NCBI RefSeq assembly: GCF_042453785.1
Contig: NC_091665.1
Location: 4,661,501 to 4,725,500, forward strand
DNA from: Malus domestica
Lineage: Eukaryota > Streptophyta > Magnoliopsida > Rosales > Rosaceae
Reading direction: 5' to 3'
Length of the DNA stretch: 64,000 bases
Within the stretch, counting starts at the first letter, position 1. Each line of letters starts with the position of its first letter. Shown here one piece after another: positions 1 through 10,077 of this stretch. A program made the position numbers and the translations under genes. The notes below the pieces were generated by a model that saw only the letters and a program-made list of their open reading frames with translations, was not told the origin of the DNA and made no database searches.

Positions 1-2861
1 GTCACAATGTGTTCCTCCACGAAATCGCAAACTTCTTTAGACGTTAATTCGGCATATGATTTTGCTTCGACCCACTTAGTAAAGTAATCAGTTGCGACTA
101 TTATCCATGCATGCTTAGCAGCTCCAGAAGTCGGCGTGATTTTGCCGATTACGTCCATGGCCCATCCTCTAAACGGCCACGGCTTAATGACCGAATGTAG
201 CGATTCGGCCGGGACCCTTTGTATAGGCCCATGGATTTGGCACTGCACGCATCCTCGTGCAAACTCGATACAATCTTTCAGTATTCTCGGCCAAAAATAA
301 CCGTGTCGTCGGAGTAGCCATCGCATTTTTCGTCCAGACTGGTGAGCTCCGCATACCCCTTCATGAACCTCTGCGATCGCTCGAGCACTCTCTTGAGGGC
401 CGAGGCATAGCAATAACAAACCATCTTCGCCCTTTCGGTACAACTCGCTCTGGTACGTGACATAGTTCGTGGCGTGAGCCCGTGTCCTGCGACTGTGTTT
501 TCCGTTAGGATTGTCAAGATACTGCATAATGGGCTTTCTCCAATCATCTGGTACTGCCTCAGCCGCGCAAATTTCTATAGAGTCCTGGTCCTGCCGATCC
601 AACAACGAAGGCAAGGACATGACCCTGGTGCGTATCACATTGTCTCGACGGAGGATTTGCTGATCAACCAAGGCCGGGTATAATTGTTGTAATATTGGTA
701 TCTCCCGGCCTAGCTTGCCCCCCAGGAGTTGTGCACCGGAGGCAATTTGAGCCAACTCATCTGCGTCGGTATTATGAACCCGAGAAATATGCTCGAATGT
801 AATGCCGTCAAAGGACTCGGCCAAATAGCTGGCGATCATGTGGTAAGGCGCCAGAGTACAACTTATGCAGCGAAAAGACCCATTAATTTGGTTAATTACT
901 AGTTCAGAATCCCCGCGGACGAGGACACGAGTGGCATGTAGGTCAAGAAGGAGGCCTAGACCAATGACCAGAGCCTCGTACTCGGCCTGATTATTGGTAC
1001 AGTCAAAATCCAACTTGAGCGAAAAATACCAACGATCGTTGTGAGGAGACTGAATGACGATGCTTGCACCGGCCGAGGACGAAGTACTGGAACCATCGAA
1101 ATACATCGTCCAATAGTTGTCGCGGGTCACCACCATGCCAATCTCAACATCAGCACCCCCGAAATCATAAGGCGAAGGGTGCTGGGCAAGGAAATCGGCC
1201 AACGCCTGTCCCTTCACAGCTTTTTGCGGCACGTATTGCAAACTAAACTCGGACAACGCCATCGTCCATTTCCCAATTCGGCCCTTCACAATTGGCCGGG
1301 TAAGCATGTACCGGATAACGTCGGTCTGGGCAATGACTTGGGTGACCGACGGGAGCATGTAATGCCTAAGCTTGGATGCAGCGAAGAACACGGCGAGACA
1401 GAGCTTCTCAACGGCGGAATAATTGATCTCCGGAGGACTCAGATTACGGCTTAGGTAGAAGATAGCCTGTTCCCGGCCGGCATCATTGTCTTGCGCGAGG
1501 AGGCAACCGATGGACTCGGCGGCCGCCGAAATGTACAGCTTGAGAGGCTTACCGCGCTGAGGAGGGACCAGGACAGGTGGGTTTGTAAGGGAAACCTTGA
1601 TCTGTGTGAACGCCGCCTGGTGCTCCTCATTCCACATGAACTTATCGGAGTCCTTGAGCTTCAAAAGTGTGGAAAAGGCTTTCATTTTACCTGCCGAATT
1701 AGCAATAAATCGGCGTAAAAAATTGATCTGGCCGAGTAAGGACTGTAATTGTTTCTTCGTTGTTGGGGGTGGGGCGGTGATGATTGCGCGTGCCTTGTTC
1801 TCATCGACTTCAATCCCACGATGATGTACGAGGAAACCAAGAAAATTCCCGGCCGATACACCGAAGGCACACTTGGCAGGATTCATCTTGAGGTTGTGCT
1901 GACGCATACGGAGAAAAGCCTGTCGGAGATCGTCCAGATGTGTCTGTCGGCGTTTAGATTTGACGACAACATCGTCGATATAAACTTCGACGATGGTGCC
2001 AATTAAATCATGGAAGATGGTGTTCATCGCCCGTTGGTACGTGGCGCCGGCATTCTTGAGGCCGAATGGCATGACAACCCATTCGTAAGTGCCGAGTGCC
2101 CCCGGGCACCGGAAAGCAGTTTTGTGCACATCGGCTTCGGCAATAAATATTTGGTTATATCCGGCATGTCCATCCAGAAAAGATAAGATCGCATGATTCG
2201 CCGCGGCATCGATTAACAGATCTGAAATCGGCATTGTATACTCATCTTTGGGCGTTGCCAGATTCAGATTGCGAAAATCGGTACAGATGCGCAGTGCACC
2301 ACTTTTCTTTAATACAGGAACAATATTCGCCAACCATTCGACATATCGAGCTGTCCGAATGAACCCGGCTTTCAAAAGCCGAACTAATTCGTCCTTAACA
2401 CTGAGTTGTACTTCGGTCGAGAATCGACGAGGTGGCTGACGGAAAGGCTTGAATCCGGGCTTAATACGTAATTCATGCTCGACCAAAGCACGATCTAAGC
2501 CGGGCATTTCATGATAACTCCAAGAAAAACAATCTTTGAATTCCGTAAGCAAAGCCCGCAACTCGTCCTTCATTTGTTGAGGAAGTAACGCACTAATAAA
2601 CAAAAGTCGTGGGTCATCGGCCGTCCCAACATTAATCTCTTCCAAAGGGTCCTTGACAAGGGGCCGATAATCTTCGAGCTTGGCCGGGGCGGCTCGAATT
2701 TTATCAAAAGATAATACAGGCCCATTATCTCCCTCAGCAAGGAACTCGACGAGGTTGACACCCGAATTTGGTTGTTTGGATATCGTATACCAATGGGCCA
2801 GCAGTCGTTCCATAGTAGATGAAACCGCGGCCCTACGTGCTTCCCGATCGGCGTCAAACAT
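1..2861 (-). CDS. Pol polyprotein (RT, RNase H, archaeal RNase H, integrase), partial
   Basis: The frame starts at an ATG at 2861-2859 that overlaps the end of gag, and it stays open to the window edge. Reverse transcriptase is shown by FLDGHAGYNQ (first catalytic Asp) and by YIDD at about 1982-1971. RNase H follows to about 1210 and ends with a QALADFL motif. A second RNase H of archaeal type starts near 1110, with MYFDGS, QAEYEAL and RGDSELV carrying its acidic residues. The integrase zinc finger (HEGVCGAH, then CVQC near 245) and the first catalytic Asp (AMDVIG) are present. The rest of the integrase core lies outside the window. Translation probably depends on reinitiation or +1 slippage at the overlap with gag. 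Confidence 0.9.
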   Translation of the reverse strand, partial: MFDADREARRAAVSSTMERLLAHWYTISKQPNSGVNLVEFLAEGDNGPVLSFDKIRAAPAKLEDYRPLVKDPLEEINVGTADDPRLLFISALLPQQMKDELRALLTEFKDCFSWSYHEMPGLDRALVEHELRIKPGFKPFRQPPRRFSTEVQLSVKDELVRLLKAGFIRTARYVEWLANIVPVLKKSGALRICTDFRNLNLATPKDEYTMPISDLLIDAAANHAILSFLDGHAGYNQIFIAEADVHKTAFRCPGALGTYEWVVMPFGLKNAGATYQRAMNTIFHDLIGTIVEVYIDDVVVKSKRRQTHLDDLRQAFLRMRQHNLKMNPAKCAFGVSAGNFLGFLVHHRGIEVDENKARAIITAPPPTTKKQLQSLLGQINFLRRFIANSAGKMKAFSTLLKLKDSDKFMWNEEHQAAFTQIKVSLTNPPVLVPPQRGKPLKLYISAAAESIGCLLAQDNDAGREQAIFYLSRNLSPPEINYSAVEKLCLAVFFAASKLRHYMLPSVTQVIAQTDVIRYMLTRPIVKGRIGKWTMALSEFSLQYVPQKAVKGQALADFLAQHPSPYDFGGADVEIGMVVTRDNYWTMYFDGSSTSSSAGASIVIQSPHNDRWYFSLKLDFDCTNNQAEYEALVIGLGLLLDLHATRVLVRGDSELVINQINGSFRCISCTLAPYHMIASYLAESFDGITFEHISRVHNTDADELAQIASGAQLLGGKLGREIPILQQLYPALVDQQILRRDNVIRTRVMSLPSLLDRQDQDSIEICAAEAVPDDWRKPIMQYLDNPNGKHSRRTRAHATNYVTYQSELYRKGEDGLLLLCLGPQESARAIAEVHEGVCGAHQSGRKMRWLLRRHGYFWPRILKDCIEFARGCVQCQIHGPIQRVPAESLHSVIKPWPFRGWAMDVIGKITPTSGAAKHAWIIVATDYFTKWVEAKSYAELTSKEVCDFVEEHIV

Positions 2862-5800
2862 CGGATTCGGGGAGAAAGTTAGCTAATCCGAGTCTCGCCG
2901 AATCCTGCTGGACAGTCTCGGCGCCAACCTCGATAGCTTTCTGAACGGAAATCCGAGTCGGCCGTCCTTCTTCATTGAAGCCTTGCAACGTAATATAGCC
3001 GACGTGATCGTCATAATACCGTGCTTGAATCATGTTGGCTTCGAAGGGCTGGCTATCGGCCGGATGAACAGTGACCGATTTGCCGTCCCAAAAGACAAGC
3101 ACTTGGTACAATGAGGAAGGAATACAGCTGGTTTGATGAATCCAATCTCGGCCGAGCAATGCATTATACTCGGTTTTGGAATCAACCACAAAAAAGGCGG
3201 TCATATGGGTGCGACCGGCAATATTCACAGTTAACGGAAGCACACCTTTGGTGTGGGACTTGTCGCCGACAAAACTGCTCATTGTGATCCCTGACGGAAT
3301 AAGTTCGTCATTGGAACGGCGTAAGGCCTTCATGATGTTCAGGGGCATGATATTGACAGTAGCTCCACAATCGACAAAAACCTTAGAAACCGGATATCCC
3401 TCGATGTGTGCCGTTACATACAATGGCTTTAAATGGTGAAGCTTGGCCGATGATAAACGAGGGAACAATTCGGCCAAAGCGGCCTTTAGGCTATCATCTC
3501 TTGCTGTTGACTCGCCTTCAGCAATCGATATAAAATCAACATGGCCAGGTTCCTCGACAACCACATCTCCATCGAGGAAATTTGGTTGAGCCGTGCTTGA
3601 TTGAAAATCGGCAGGTAATACATGAACCATACTAATTTCCATATTATCCAGGACGGACGGGCCCATCAGGTCGAGACCCTCCTCGTTCGGTTGGTTAGCG
3701 ACTACGGACTTGGTTGTCGTCAGAGTCGGACAACGAGATTCTTCCGTCCCTTCAACAATGGCACCCGGCGGAGCTGCTTCGGCCACTTGTTGGCTCCGCG
3801 TGACCGCCTCAGGTAAGGTCGAGATTGACAATGAGCTTGGGGTCAAGTCCTGAACCTGCTCCTGGTAGTGTAGCCGAGCATCCCTAGTGTCGAGATAAGC
3901 ATCAAGACGGGCAATACGGGCGATTTCATCGGTCGTAAGGCCGAAGAGAGAAACTGCTGAAAATACTTCAAAGTGATACCGTAAATACTGAAGGTCCTCT
4001 AGCGAGAAAGGAAGGTCAGCGACATCGATATCGGTATACGGGTCAACTTCAAATCCAAAGACACGAGCTTCTCGTATGTGCTGGAACCTTGCTTTCAATC
4101 CTGGATCTGAGGTCTTCTGGATGATCCGCTCAGCATCCGGACAAGCCAAGACAAGATCAATGGTGTCCTGACATGCCTTCGGCAAACCATACAAATCGTT
4201 GGCCGAATGTTCCTTATGAAATTCTCGCATATATTCCAAAGACTCCCCAAGGAACGGGGGGTGCAAATTCCGTCGAATTTTGACCAAAGGCTCTTGTATA
4301 GCTATCGGGGATAATTTGCTTTCGGCCTTTTGCCTGAAATGTTCAACACGTGCCTTCATTTCCCCTGGTCGAATGAGAAGTTTGATCCGCTTATCAGCTT
4401 CTTCAAACATGGTCTCGACGTCTTGACCGACCAGCCGTTTTCCCTGAGCCAACTCTGTCATAATTGGTGGAGGTGGTCGCTTTTCATTAGTGGCAACTGT
4501 ATCCTTCGGTCGCCACTTAGGGGCCGAAGTTTCTTGGGCTGCTTGTCGGCGAGCCATGCAATCCATCCGTTGATGCCGGCGTTTCTGAGATTTGGACAAC
4601 GCGGTATAGACGCCCTTCGAAGAATGGTACGTATACCAACGTTGATCTCTAGGCTCAGGAGGCTTGAAGGTCTTTTGACTCCGTGATGATCCTGAACTGC
4701 TAGAATTACGCTTATAGTAATCATCGTCATAAAATGAAGCATCAAAATCGAGGCGCCGCCTGACCGGGGGTGTCTCTTCCATCCGTACTTTAGGACCGAG
4801 CCTCCCAAAAACCCCATGATGTTGGTCTTCATTGGCTATCTTTTGCCGAGTTACGGCCACGGGTTGCGAAGAAGGTTTCTCTTCTGGTTCACTGTCGACC
4901 TTCGCTTTACATTTCCTGCACAGAACCGCTGTCCCACTATCTTCATCGGCGCTATACTCCGTCAAAGATTTGACAATAGCGGGCCCCGTTAAGGCCGCAG
5001 ATAGTTTATTTGAACGCGAATCGGCCATGAACCGTGGCCGAACATTCTGATTCCGCGGGCGTTGTGTCTCAACCACTTCAGCCTTGCCTTTCCCTTTGTC
5101 CTTGGGTAGGTACGCGTCGACCATATTTACTGTTGCCGTGGGGAACGGATCAGTATCAACACTCATCCTCTTCTCGGGGAACTTCAGTTTGCCATTATCA
5201 ATCCAGCTTTGGACGTTATCACAAAATACGACGCAATTGTTTGTCGTGTGTTTGCTCGAATTGTGGTATTTGCAATACACCTTTCCTTTAAGCTCCTCGG
5301 CCTTAGGAATGTTATGACCAGGCCGAAGCTTAATGATTCTTGCTGATAACAGTTGGTCAAAAATTGCGTCAGCCTTGGTAATATCAAAAGTATAAACCTC
5401 TGACGGTTTCGATGTTCCTTCAGTGGCCGAGCGACTTTTGGCTTCTCTAAAATCAACCTGAGTTAATGCCTTGCAAATGTATGGTTTATCTATTACTATC
5501 TCAGCCGCATCCACACTAACACATTCATCCTCGGTTGATGCATAATTGACAGTAGGGTTCTTGTAAATCGTTCCCCGAGTTGGAGTCTTCGAAGTCTTTT
5601 CCTCGCGGAGCAAATAATCGTACTGCTCGACATGCTGGGCCAATTCGTACATGTCCCGAAAATTTGCCCCCAAGAATTTCTTTTTGTATTCGACGTCAAG
5701 ACCATTCAAAGCAAGTCTGACAAATTCGACTTCGGGTAAGGGCACTCGGCACCAATTCCTAGCCGATTTAAACCTAGTAAGATAATCCATTGGTGACTCA

Positions 5801-6795
5801 TCAGACGCTTGAGCCATCCGTGCTAATGAAGAAACTGACATCTCCATCCCCGGCCGATAAAATTGCTCGTGGAACTTCTCGACCAACTCCTCCCAGTTCT
5901 GGACGGAATTAGGCGGGAGATTGATGTACCAGGCAAATGCCGAGCCGGTCAATGAAAAATTGAACAGCCGTAACTTGTGGAAATCACTATTCACATCTCC
6001 ACATTGCGCGGTGAAACGAGCCACGTGCTCCAACGAAGACAGGGACGATTCACCAGCAAAAAGACTAAAATCTGGGATCTTGAAGCCCTTCGGGTATCCA
6101 AACGTCTCAACGTAAGCTGGGTATGGATGAATAAACTTGGGAAACTTCGGCCCTTTCTTCATAGCGGAGTCGATCATCCGCTGAACTTCGGTCATATCAA
6201 CAGATGCTGCTTCGACCCTTTGGTCGGTCCCGTCTGACCTACTGTTCGACCCTCCTCCCTTCTCTAAGTTAATTGTTTTGAGCGGGGCAAGAATAGGCCC
6301 GGCCGGTACAATCGGTGCCGGGTTGTTTTCTGGTAAGCAAGTTTGGCGAAGATCGAAAGGCCTGCTGCCACCAACTTGGCTAACCAGCATTTCGAGCAGT
6401 TTGGTTTGCCGATCATTGGCACTGAGTATCGCGTCCTGCAGCTTGTCAATGCCTCGACTGAACGTCTGCTCGACTGACCGAGACTGCTCGTCCAGTCGCT
6501 TTCGGAGGAACGACCTCGTTGGTGGGTCTGTTCCTTCACCACCATCCTCATCACATTCCTCTATTATCCCTTCATTGAGAACGCATGTGTTTCTGTTTGG
6601 GATCTCTAAACCACGGAGTTGACCGCCGAGATTAAGTTCTCTCTCTCGGCGAGTCGCGCTCGTGGACTCAGGTGTACCAATGCTAAGGGGATTCTGCGCC
6701 TGTGGCACACTCTGTCCTATGCTCTGACTTGGTAAATCGGCTGTCGACTTTCCCATAGCTGTTTTTTTTTTTACCGATCGTGTTTCAATTGGCAT
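2854..6795 (-). CDS. Gag-protease polyprotein of the Tat-type element
   Basis: Single ORF of 1313 aa starting only 43 nt after the LTR, so the leader is very short. Residues about 245-400 form the retrotransposon gag domain (motifs FAWYINLP, WEELVEKFHEQF and YLTRFKSARNWC). Near residue 520 there is a knuckle-like Cys/His arrangement, C-X2-H-X4-H-X4-C. A charged low-complexity middle follows. The C-terminal ~150 residues hold a retropepsin-like protease, with FVDCGATVNIMP in place of the usual DSG/DTG active site and LLGRDW as the second conserved segment. The Cys at the Ser/Thr position is unusual, but I cannot say whether it abolishes activity. The ORF ends in an ATGTTTGA overlap with pol. 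Confidence 0.93.
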   Translation of the reverse strand: MPIETRSVKKKTAMGKSTADLPSQSIGQSVPQAQNPLSIGTPESTSATRRERELNLGGQLRGLEIPNRNTCVLNEGIIEECDEDGGEGTDPPTRSFLRKRLDEQSRSVEQTFSRGIDKLQDAILSANDRQTKLLEMLVSQVGGSRPFDLRQTCLPENNPAPIVPAGPILAPLKTINLEKGGGSNSRSDGTDQRVEAASVDMTEVQRMIDSAMKKGPKFPKFIHPYPAYVETFGYPKGFKIPDFSLFAGESSLSSLEHVARFTAQCGDVNSDFHKLRLFNFSLTGSAFAWYINLPPNSVQNWEELVEKFHEQFYRPGMEMSVSSLARMAQASDESPMDYLTRFKSARNWCRVPLPEVEFVRLALNGLDVEYKKKFLGANFRDMYELAQHVEQYDYLLREEKTSKTPTRGTIYKNPTVNYASTEDECVSVDAAEIVIDKPYICKALTQVDFREAKSRSATEGTSKPSEVYTFDITKADAIFDQLLSARIIKLRPGHNIPKAEELKGKVYCKYHNSSKHTTNNCVVFCDNVQSWIDNGKLKFPEKRMSVDTDPFPTATVNMVDAYLPKDKGKGKAEVVETQRPRNQNVRPRFMADSRSNKLSAALTGPAIVKSLTEYSADEDSGTAVLCRKCKAKVDSEPEEKPSSQPVAVTRQKIANEDQHHGVFGRLGPKVRMEETPPVRRRLDFDASFYDDDYYKRNSSSSGSSRSQKTFKPPEPRDQRWYTYHSSKGVYTALSKSQKRRHQRMDCMARRQAAQETSAPKWRPKDTVATNEKRPPPPIMTELAQGKRLVGQDVETMFEEADKRIKLLIRPGEMKARVEHFRQKAESKLSPIAIQEPLVKIRRNLHPPFLGESLEYMREFHKEHSANDLYGLPKACQDTIDLVLACPDAERIIQKTSDPGLKARFQHIREARVFGFEVDPYTDIDVADLPFSLEDLQYLRYHFEVFSAVSLFGLTTDEIARIARLDAYLDTRDARLHYQEQVQDLTPSSLSISTLPEAVTRSQQVAEAAPPGAIVEGTEESRCPTLTTTKSVVANQPNEEGLDLMGPSVLDNMEISMVHVLPADFQSSTAQPNFLDGDVVVEEPGHVDFISIAEGESTARDDSLKAALAELFPRLSSAKLHHLKPLYVTAHIEGYPVSKVFVDCGATVNIMPLNIMKALRRSNDELIPSGITMSSFVGDKSHTKGVLPLTVNIAGRTHMTAFFVVDSKTEYNALLGRDWIHQTSCIPSSLYQVLVFWDGKSVTVHPADSQPFEANMIQARYYDDHVGYITLQGFNEEGRPTRISVQKAIEVGAETVQQDSARLGLANFLPESDV

Positions 6796-6817
6796 GAACT
6801 TCGTAGTTTAGCACTGG

Positions 6818-6835
6818 GTCCCACCGGGCGTGCCA
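6818..6835 (-). other. Primer-binding site candidate
   Basis: On the minus strand TGGCACGCCCGGTGGGAC begins 3 nt after the LTR end, where the tRNA primer-binding site belongs, and starts with the TGG complementary to a tRNA CCA end. It is not the common initiator-Met site nor the Asp site I know from Athila elements. I could not match it to a plant tRNA from memory. Confidence 0.6.
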
Positions 6836-6838
6836 AAA

Positions 6839-7775
6839 TGTTGACCCTAGAAATTACAAAACCTACGTGGCGCGCAGGCCGAATATATTCTAAGCTAACT
6901 ACGTCCTTCGGTGATTGCGGGGCGTGCCAACTCGTCGGCCGAGGCTCGGCCGAGGAGTAAATTTGTTGATGTTGCGTTGAGCGCGCTGCTGACTTCTGTG
7001 TCTTGCGATTGCGGCCGAGGAAGGAACAATTCTCGGCCTCTTGGGCTCTCGAGCCTGAAGACAAGGCTGCTAATTTGCGAAGTTCACGAACCGAATTCGG
7101 CTTTCAATGTGCCGAATGTAATAACTGTAACACCCCACCTCGCCGAGAAGGCTAATGAGATGACCTCGACCAACAAGGATTCGAAAACCCTTCTCGACCG
7201 AGACTTGGATAGGCAGTCGACCGTTCTCGCCGCAGTGCTGTTGATGCCAACGGAAGATACTGCGAGACCAACCGACTCTACGGTGACAGAGCTATCTATG
7301 CCGACTTAAGATATCACCGGTTGCTTCCACAGTGCTGTTGATGCCAACGGAAGATGTGTCAGCGAAAAAGGAAAAGAAAAAGATCTCAAGTTGTGAGAGT
7401 TTGCGCAGGGCAATTTTGTATTGATTTTTGTGGGGCTTTTCCATTGCTGAATGTCTTGTATTTATAGAAGCAGAACACCGAGCCCGAGTTCTAATCCTAT
7501 TCGAACTAGGTTTCCTTCTCCGGATTAACGTTACCTCAATCAGTCCTACCTCTGCTAGGACTACGAATCTAGTCCTTAACTGAGCCGGATTCGCCTTCTA
7601 GTTTTACTGATCTCGTCGAGGGTCCCTATTGTATTAGGACTCGACTTGCACTCTGATTTAACCGATCTAGGCCTAGAAGCCCATGAGCTGAAGCCCCCAT
7701 GACTTTCTCGCCGTAGTCTTCCCGGGCCGAAAGTAATACCTCCCTCGGCCCAAACTGCTATTTTGGGCCTAAACA
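6839..7775 (-). repeat. 5' LTR of the Tat-type element
   Basis: The 937-bp LTR runs, in minus orientation, from TGTTTAGGCC to GGGTCAACA, bounded by TG and CA. A TATA box (CTATAAATA on the minus strand) lies at about 7459-7467. A 26-base motif containing GTGCTGTTGATGCCAACGG occurs twice inside it, near 7236 and 7332. The downstream boundary is fixed by the primer-binding site. The upstream boundary is fixed by resumption of the direct-repeat array at 7776. Confidence 0.85.
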
Positions 7776-7894
7776 GTAGGAAATTATTTAAAGGTCACTC
7801 TAGAAGTTTTGATTCAATTGGAAGACTGTTTAGATCTTATATGTATCGTATAAAGTGACAATTATTGTAATAAGTAATATCTTTATGATCAACC

Positions 7895-8100
7895 AATTCA
7901 TACACTGTCAAACAAATAGGCGATTATGTTTATAAGTAATATGTTTTTTTATCAACCAATTCATACGTGTCAAACAAATAGACGATTATGTTTATAAGTA
8001 ATATGTTTTTTATCAACCAATTCATACGTGTCAAACAAATAGACAATTATGTTTATTAGTAATATCTTTATGATCAATTAATCTATATGTGTCTAACAAA
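7895..8100. repeat. Short tandem subrepeats (~62 bp) inside the array
   Basis: Blocks reading CAACCAATTCATACGTGTCA followed by AAACAAATAGACGATTATG and TAAGTAATAT repeat three to four times with few changes. The same block occurs once or twice in the other array units. Copy number therefore differs between units, as expected from slippage or unequal exchange. Confidence 0.8.
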
Positions 8101-8400
8101 TCGACAGTTATAGTACTAACAAGTAATATCCTAATGATCAAGCATCTACTTGTTTAATTCATATAAATGATTAAACAGTTTTTCATATTGAAATAAATAT
8201 TCTAGAGATGATCTTTAGGTAACAATACAGAGAAATGAACATTTCAAATTATAAAGTTCGCACAATGAAATGATGTTATGACGTCATGTAAGGAGAAATC
8301 ATTCTTTACATGTAAAAAACCAAATAGTATCCTTAATAAAAAGCATGCTCAAATTTCAGATGCACTTTACTTCTTGTACCGTGTTGAAATTCGGCAAAGT

Positions 8401-8982
8401 TGTTGGAAAATTTAATAATATTATTATTATATTAAATTTATTAATTGAATGAAAATTAGAAGTGGAGCCTTTTGTTATAAAGATATGTCTACTTAAATGA
8501 AGTGTTGCAACTTTTGACTCTTCATGAATAATCACGTGCTTTCCAAAAATGTATCTCACATTTTATAAATAGGGAAGCCCCTATAATCACTATGAGGACT
8601 TTTCATTCGTTTATATAATCATACATAGAGTGCACTAAATATTAGAGTCTCATTGAGTCCATATGAGAGAGTTTTCAACACAATCGTGGTTTATGAAGCC
8701 TTGTGATTTGGAGTGCTACTATTACAAGGACGTGGTCGTTGTATCTTGGGAGACATGCGCCGATTAACCATAAGCACCGTAGTGGGGCATAAACTTGTCT
8801 TAAGGACAAAGTGTCCAACACTTGCCTTGACCGTATTTTCTAGGTTTTTCTAATTCATTATGTCATGTTCATTTAACATTGGTTACTCATGGGCATGCAT
8901 TATTGTGATATATAATTGCATGAATTTTTTATTGATTTTATATGTGATTTAATATAGCAAGTAGACCCTACTTTTTCCAACA
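8401..8982 (+). mobile_element. Solo LTR, 582 bp, inserted in the repeat array
   Basis: The ends are TGTTGGAAAA and TTTTTCCAACA, giving TG...CA termini with a short inverted repeat. Flanks AAAGT (left) and AAGGT (right) are a 5-bp duplication with one mismatch. The corresponding spot in the next array unit (near 9520) is the uninterrupted site GCAAGGTTTG, a natural empty allele. A TATA-like TATAAATAGGG lies near 8564, suggesting plus orientation. There is no coding sequence, so this is what remains after LTR-LTR recombination. Confidence 0.82.
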
Positions 8983-10077
8983 AAGGTTTGTTTAGAGGTG
9001 CACTCTTTGTTATTAATCTAAAGTGTTTATTCTCTTAATCATCATTTAAAGGTCGTCTCTAGAAGTTTTAGTTCAATTGGAAGGTTGATTAGTTATTCTT
9101 ATGTATCAAACAAATTGACAATTATTGTAATAAGTAGTATCTTTATGAACAACCAATTCATAAGTGTTAAACAAAGTAGACGATTATGTTTATAAGTAAT
9201 ATATTTATGATCAACCGATCTATATGTGTCTAACAAATCGACAGTTATGGAACTAACAAGTAATATCCCAATGATCAACTATCAACTTGTTTAATTCATA
9301 TAAATGATTAAACGGTTTTCATATCAAAATAAATATTCTAGAGATGATCTTTAGATACCAATAAAAAAATTGGACAATTCAAATTATAAAATTCGTACAA
9401 TGAAATGATGTTATGACGTCATGTAAGGAGAAATAATTCTTTACATGTAAATAACAAAATAGTATCCTTAATATAAAGTATGCTCGCTTTTTTCCTTGTA
9501 CCGCACTGAAATTCCAGCAAGGTTTGTTTAGAGGTGCATTCTTTGTTATTAATGTAAACTTTTTATTCTCTTAATCATCATTCAAAGGTTCTCTAGAGGT
9601 TTTGATTCAATTGGAATGTTGTTTAGTTATTCATATGTATCAAACAAATTGACAATTATTGTAATAAGTAATATCTTTATGATCAACCAATTCTTACCCT
9701 ATCAAACACATAGACAATTATGTTTATAAGTAATATGTTTTTGATCAACCAATTCATACGTGTCAAACAAATAGACACTTATGTTTATAAGTAAGTTTAT
9801 AAGTAATATCTTTATGATCAACCGATCTATATGTGTCTAACAAATTGATGATTTATGGTACTAACAAGTAATATCCCAATGATCAACCATCAACTTGTTT
9901 AATTTACATAAATGATCAAACGGTTTTCACATCAATAAATATTTATGAGATGATCTATAGATTCAATAAAGAGAAATGAACAGTTCAAATTATAAAGTTC
10001 GTACAATAAAATGATGCTATGACGTCATGATGTAAGGAGGAATAATTTATTTAACCACGCTGAAATTTCGGCAAAAG

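Larger units (their letters stand above)
1..7775 (-). mobile_element. Ty3/gypsy LTR retrotransposon, Tat lineage, left end outside the window
   Basis: On the minus strand the order is LTR (7775-6839), primer-binding site, gag-protease ORF, then pol (RT, RNase H, a second archaeal-type RNase H, integrase) running off the window edge at base 1. The second RNase H domain is the hallmark of the Tat lineage. The gag-protease ORF is open over 1313 codons, and I found no stop in the pol parts I translated, so the copy looks young and possibly autonomous. It interrupts the first unit of a direct-repeat array at 7776. The other LTR and the matching target-site duplication lie to the left of the window, so insertion age cannot be judged here. 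Confidence 0.93.
7776..10077. repeat. Direct-repeat array, ~530-bp unit, three copies
   Basis: Three copies start near 7790, 9048 and 9578. Each carries a TCAATTGGAA block, a run of CAACCAATTCATA blocks, and TTATGACGTCATG before a closing GGTTTGTTTAGAGGTGC block. Copies two and three are about 532 bp apart. The first copy is longer because it has extra ~62-bp subrepeats and a solo LTR insertion (8401-8982). No coding potential is visible. The array is AT-rich; its origin (tandem duplication of a TE fragment or a local satellite) is unknown. Confidence 0.85.

Noticed and set aside
257-2439. Plus-strand ORFs of 60-137 codons over the pol region
   Set aside because: They are the antisense of conserved RT, RNase H and integrase sequence.
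3176-6622. Plus- and minus-strand ORFs within gag-protease
   Set aside because: Shadows of the 1313-codon gag-protease frame.
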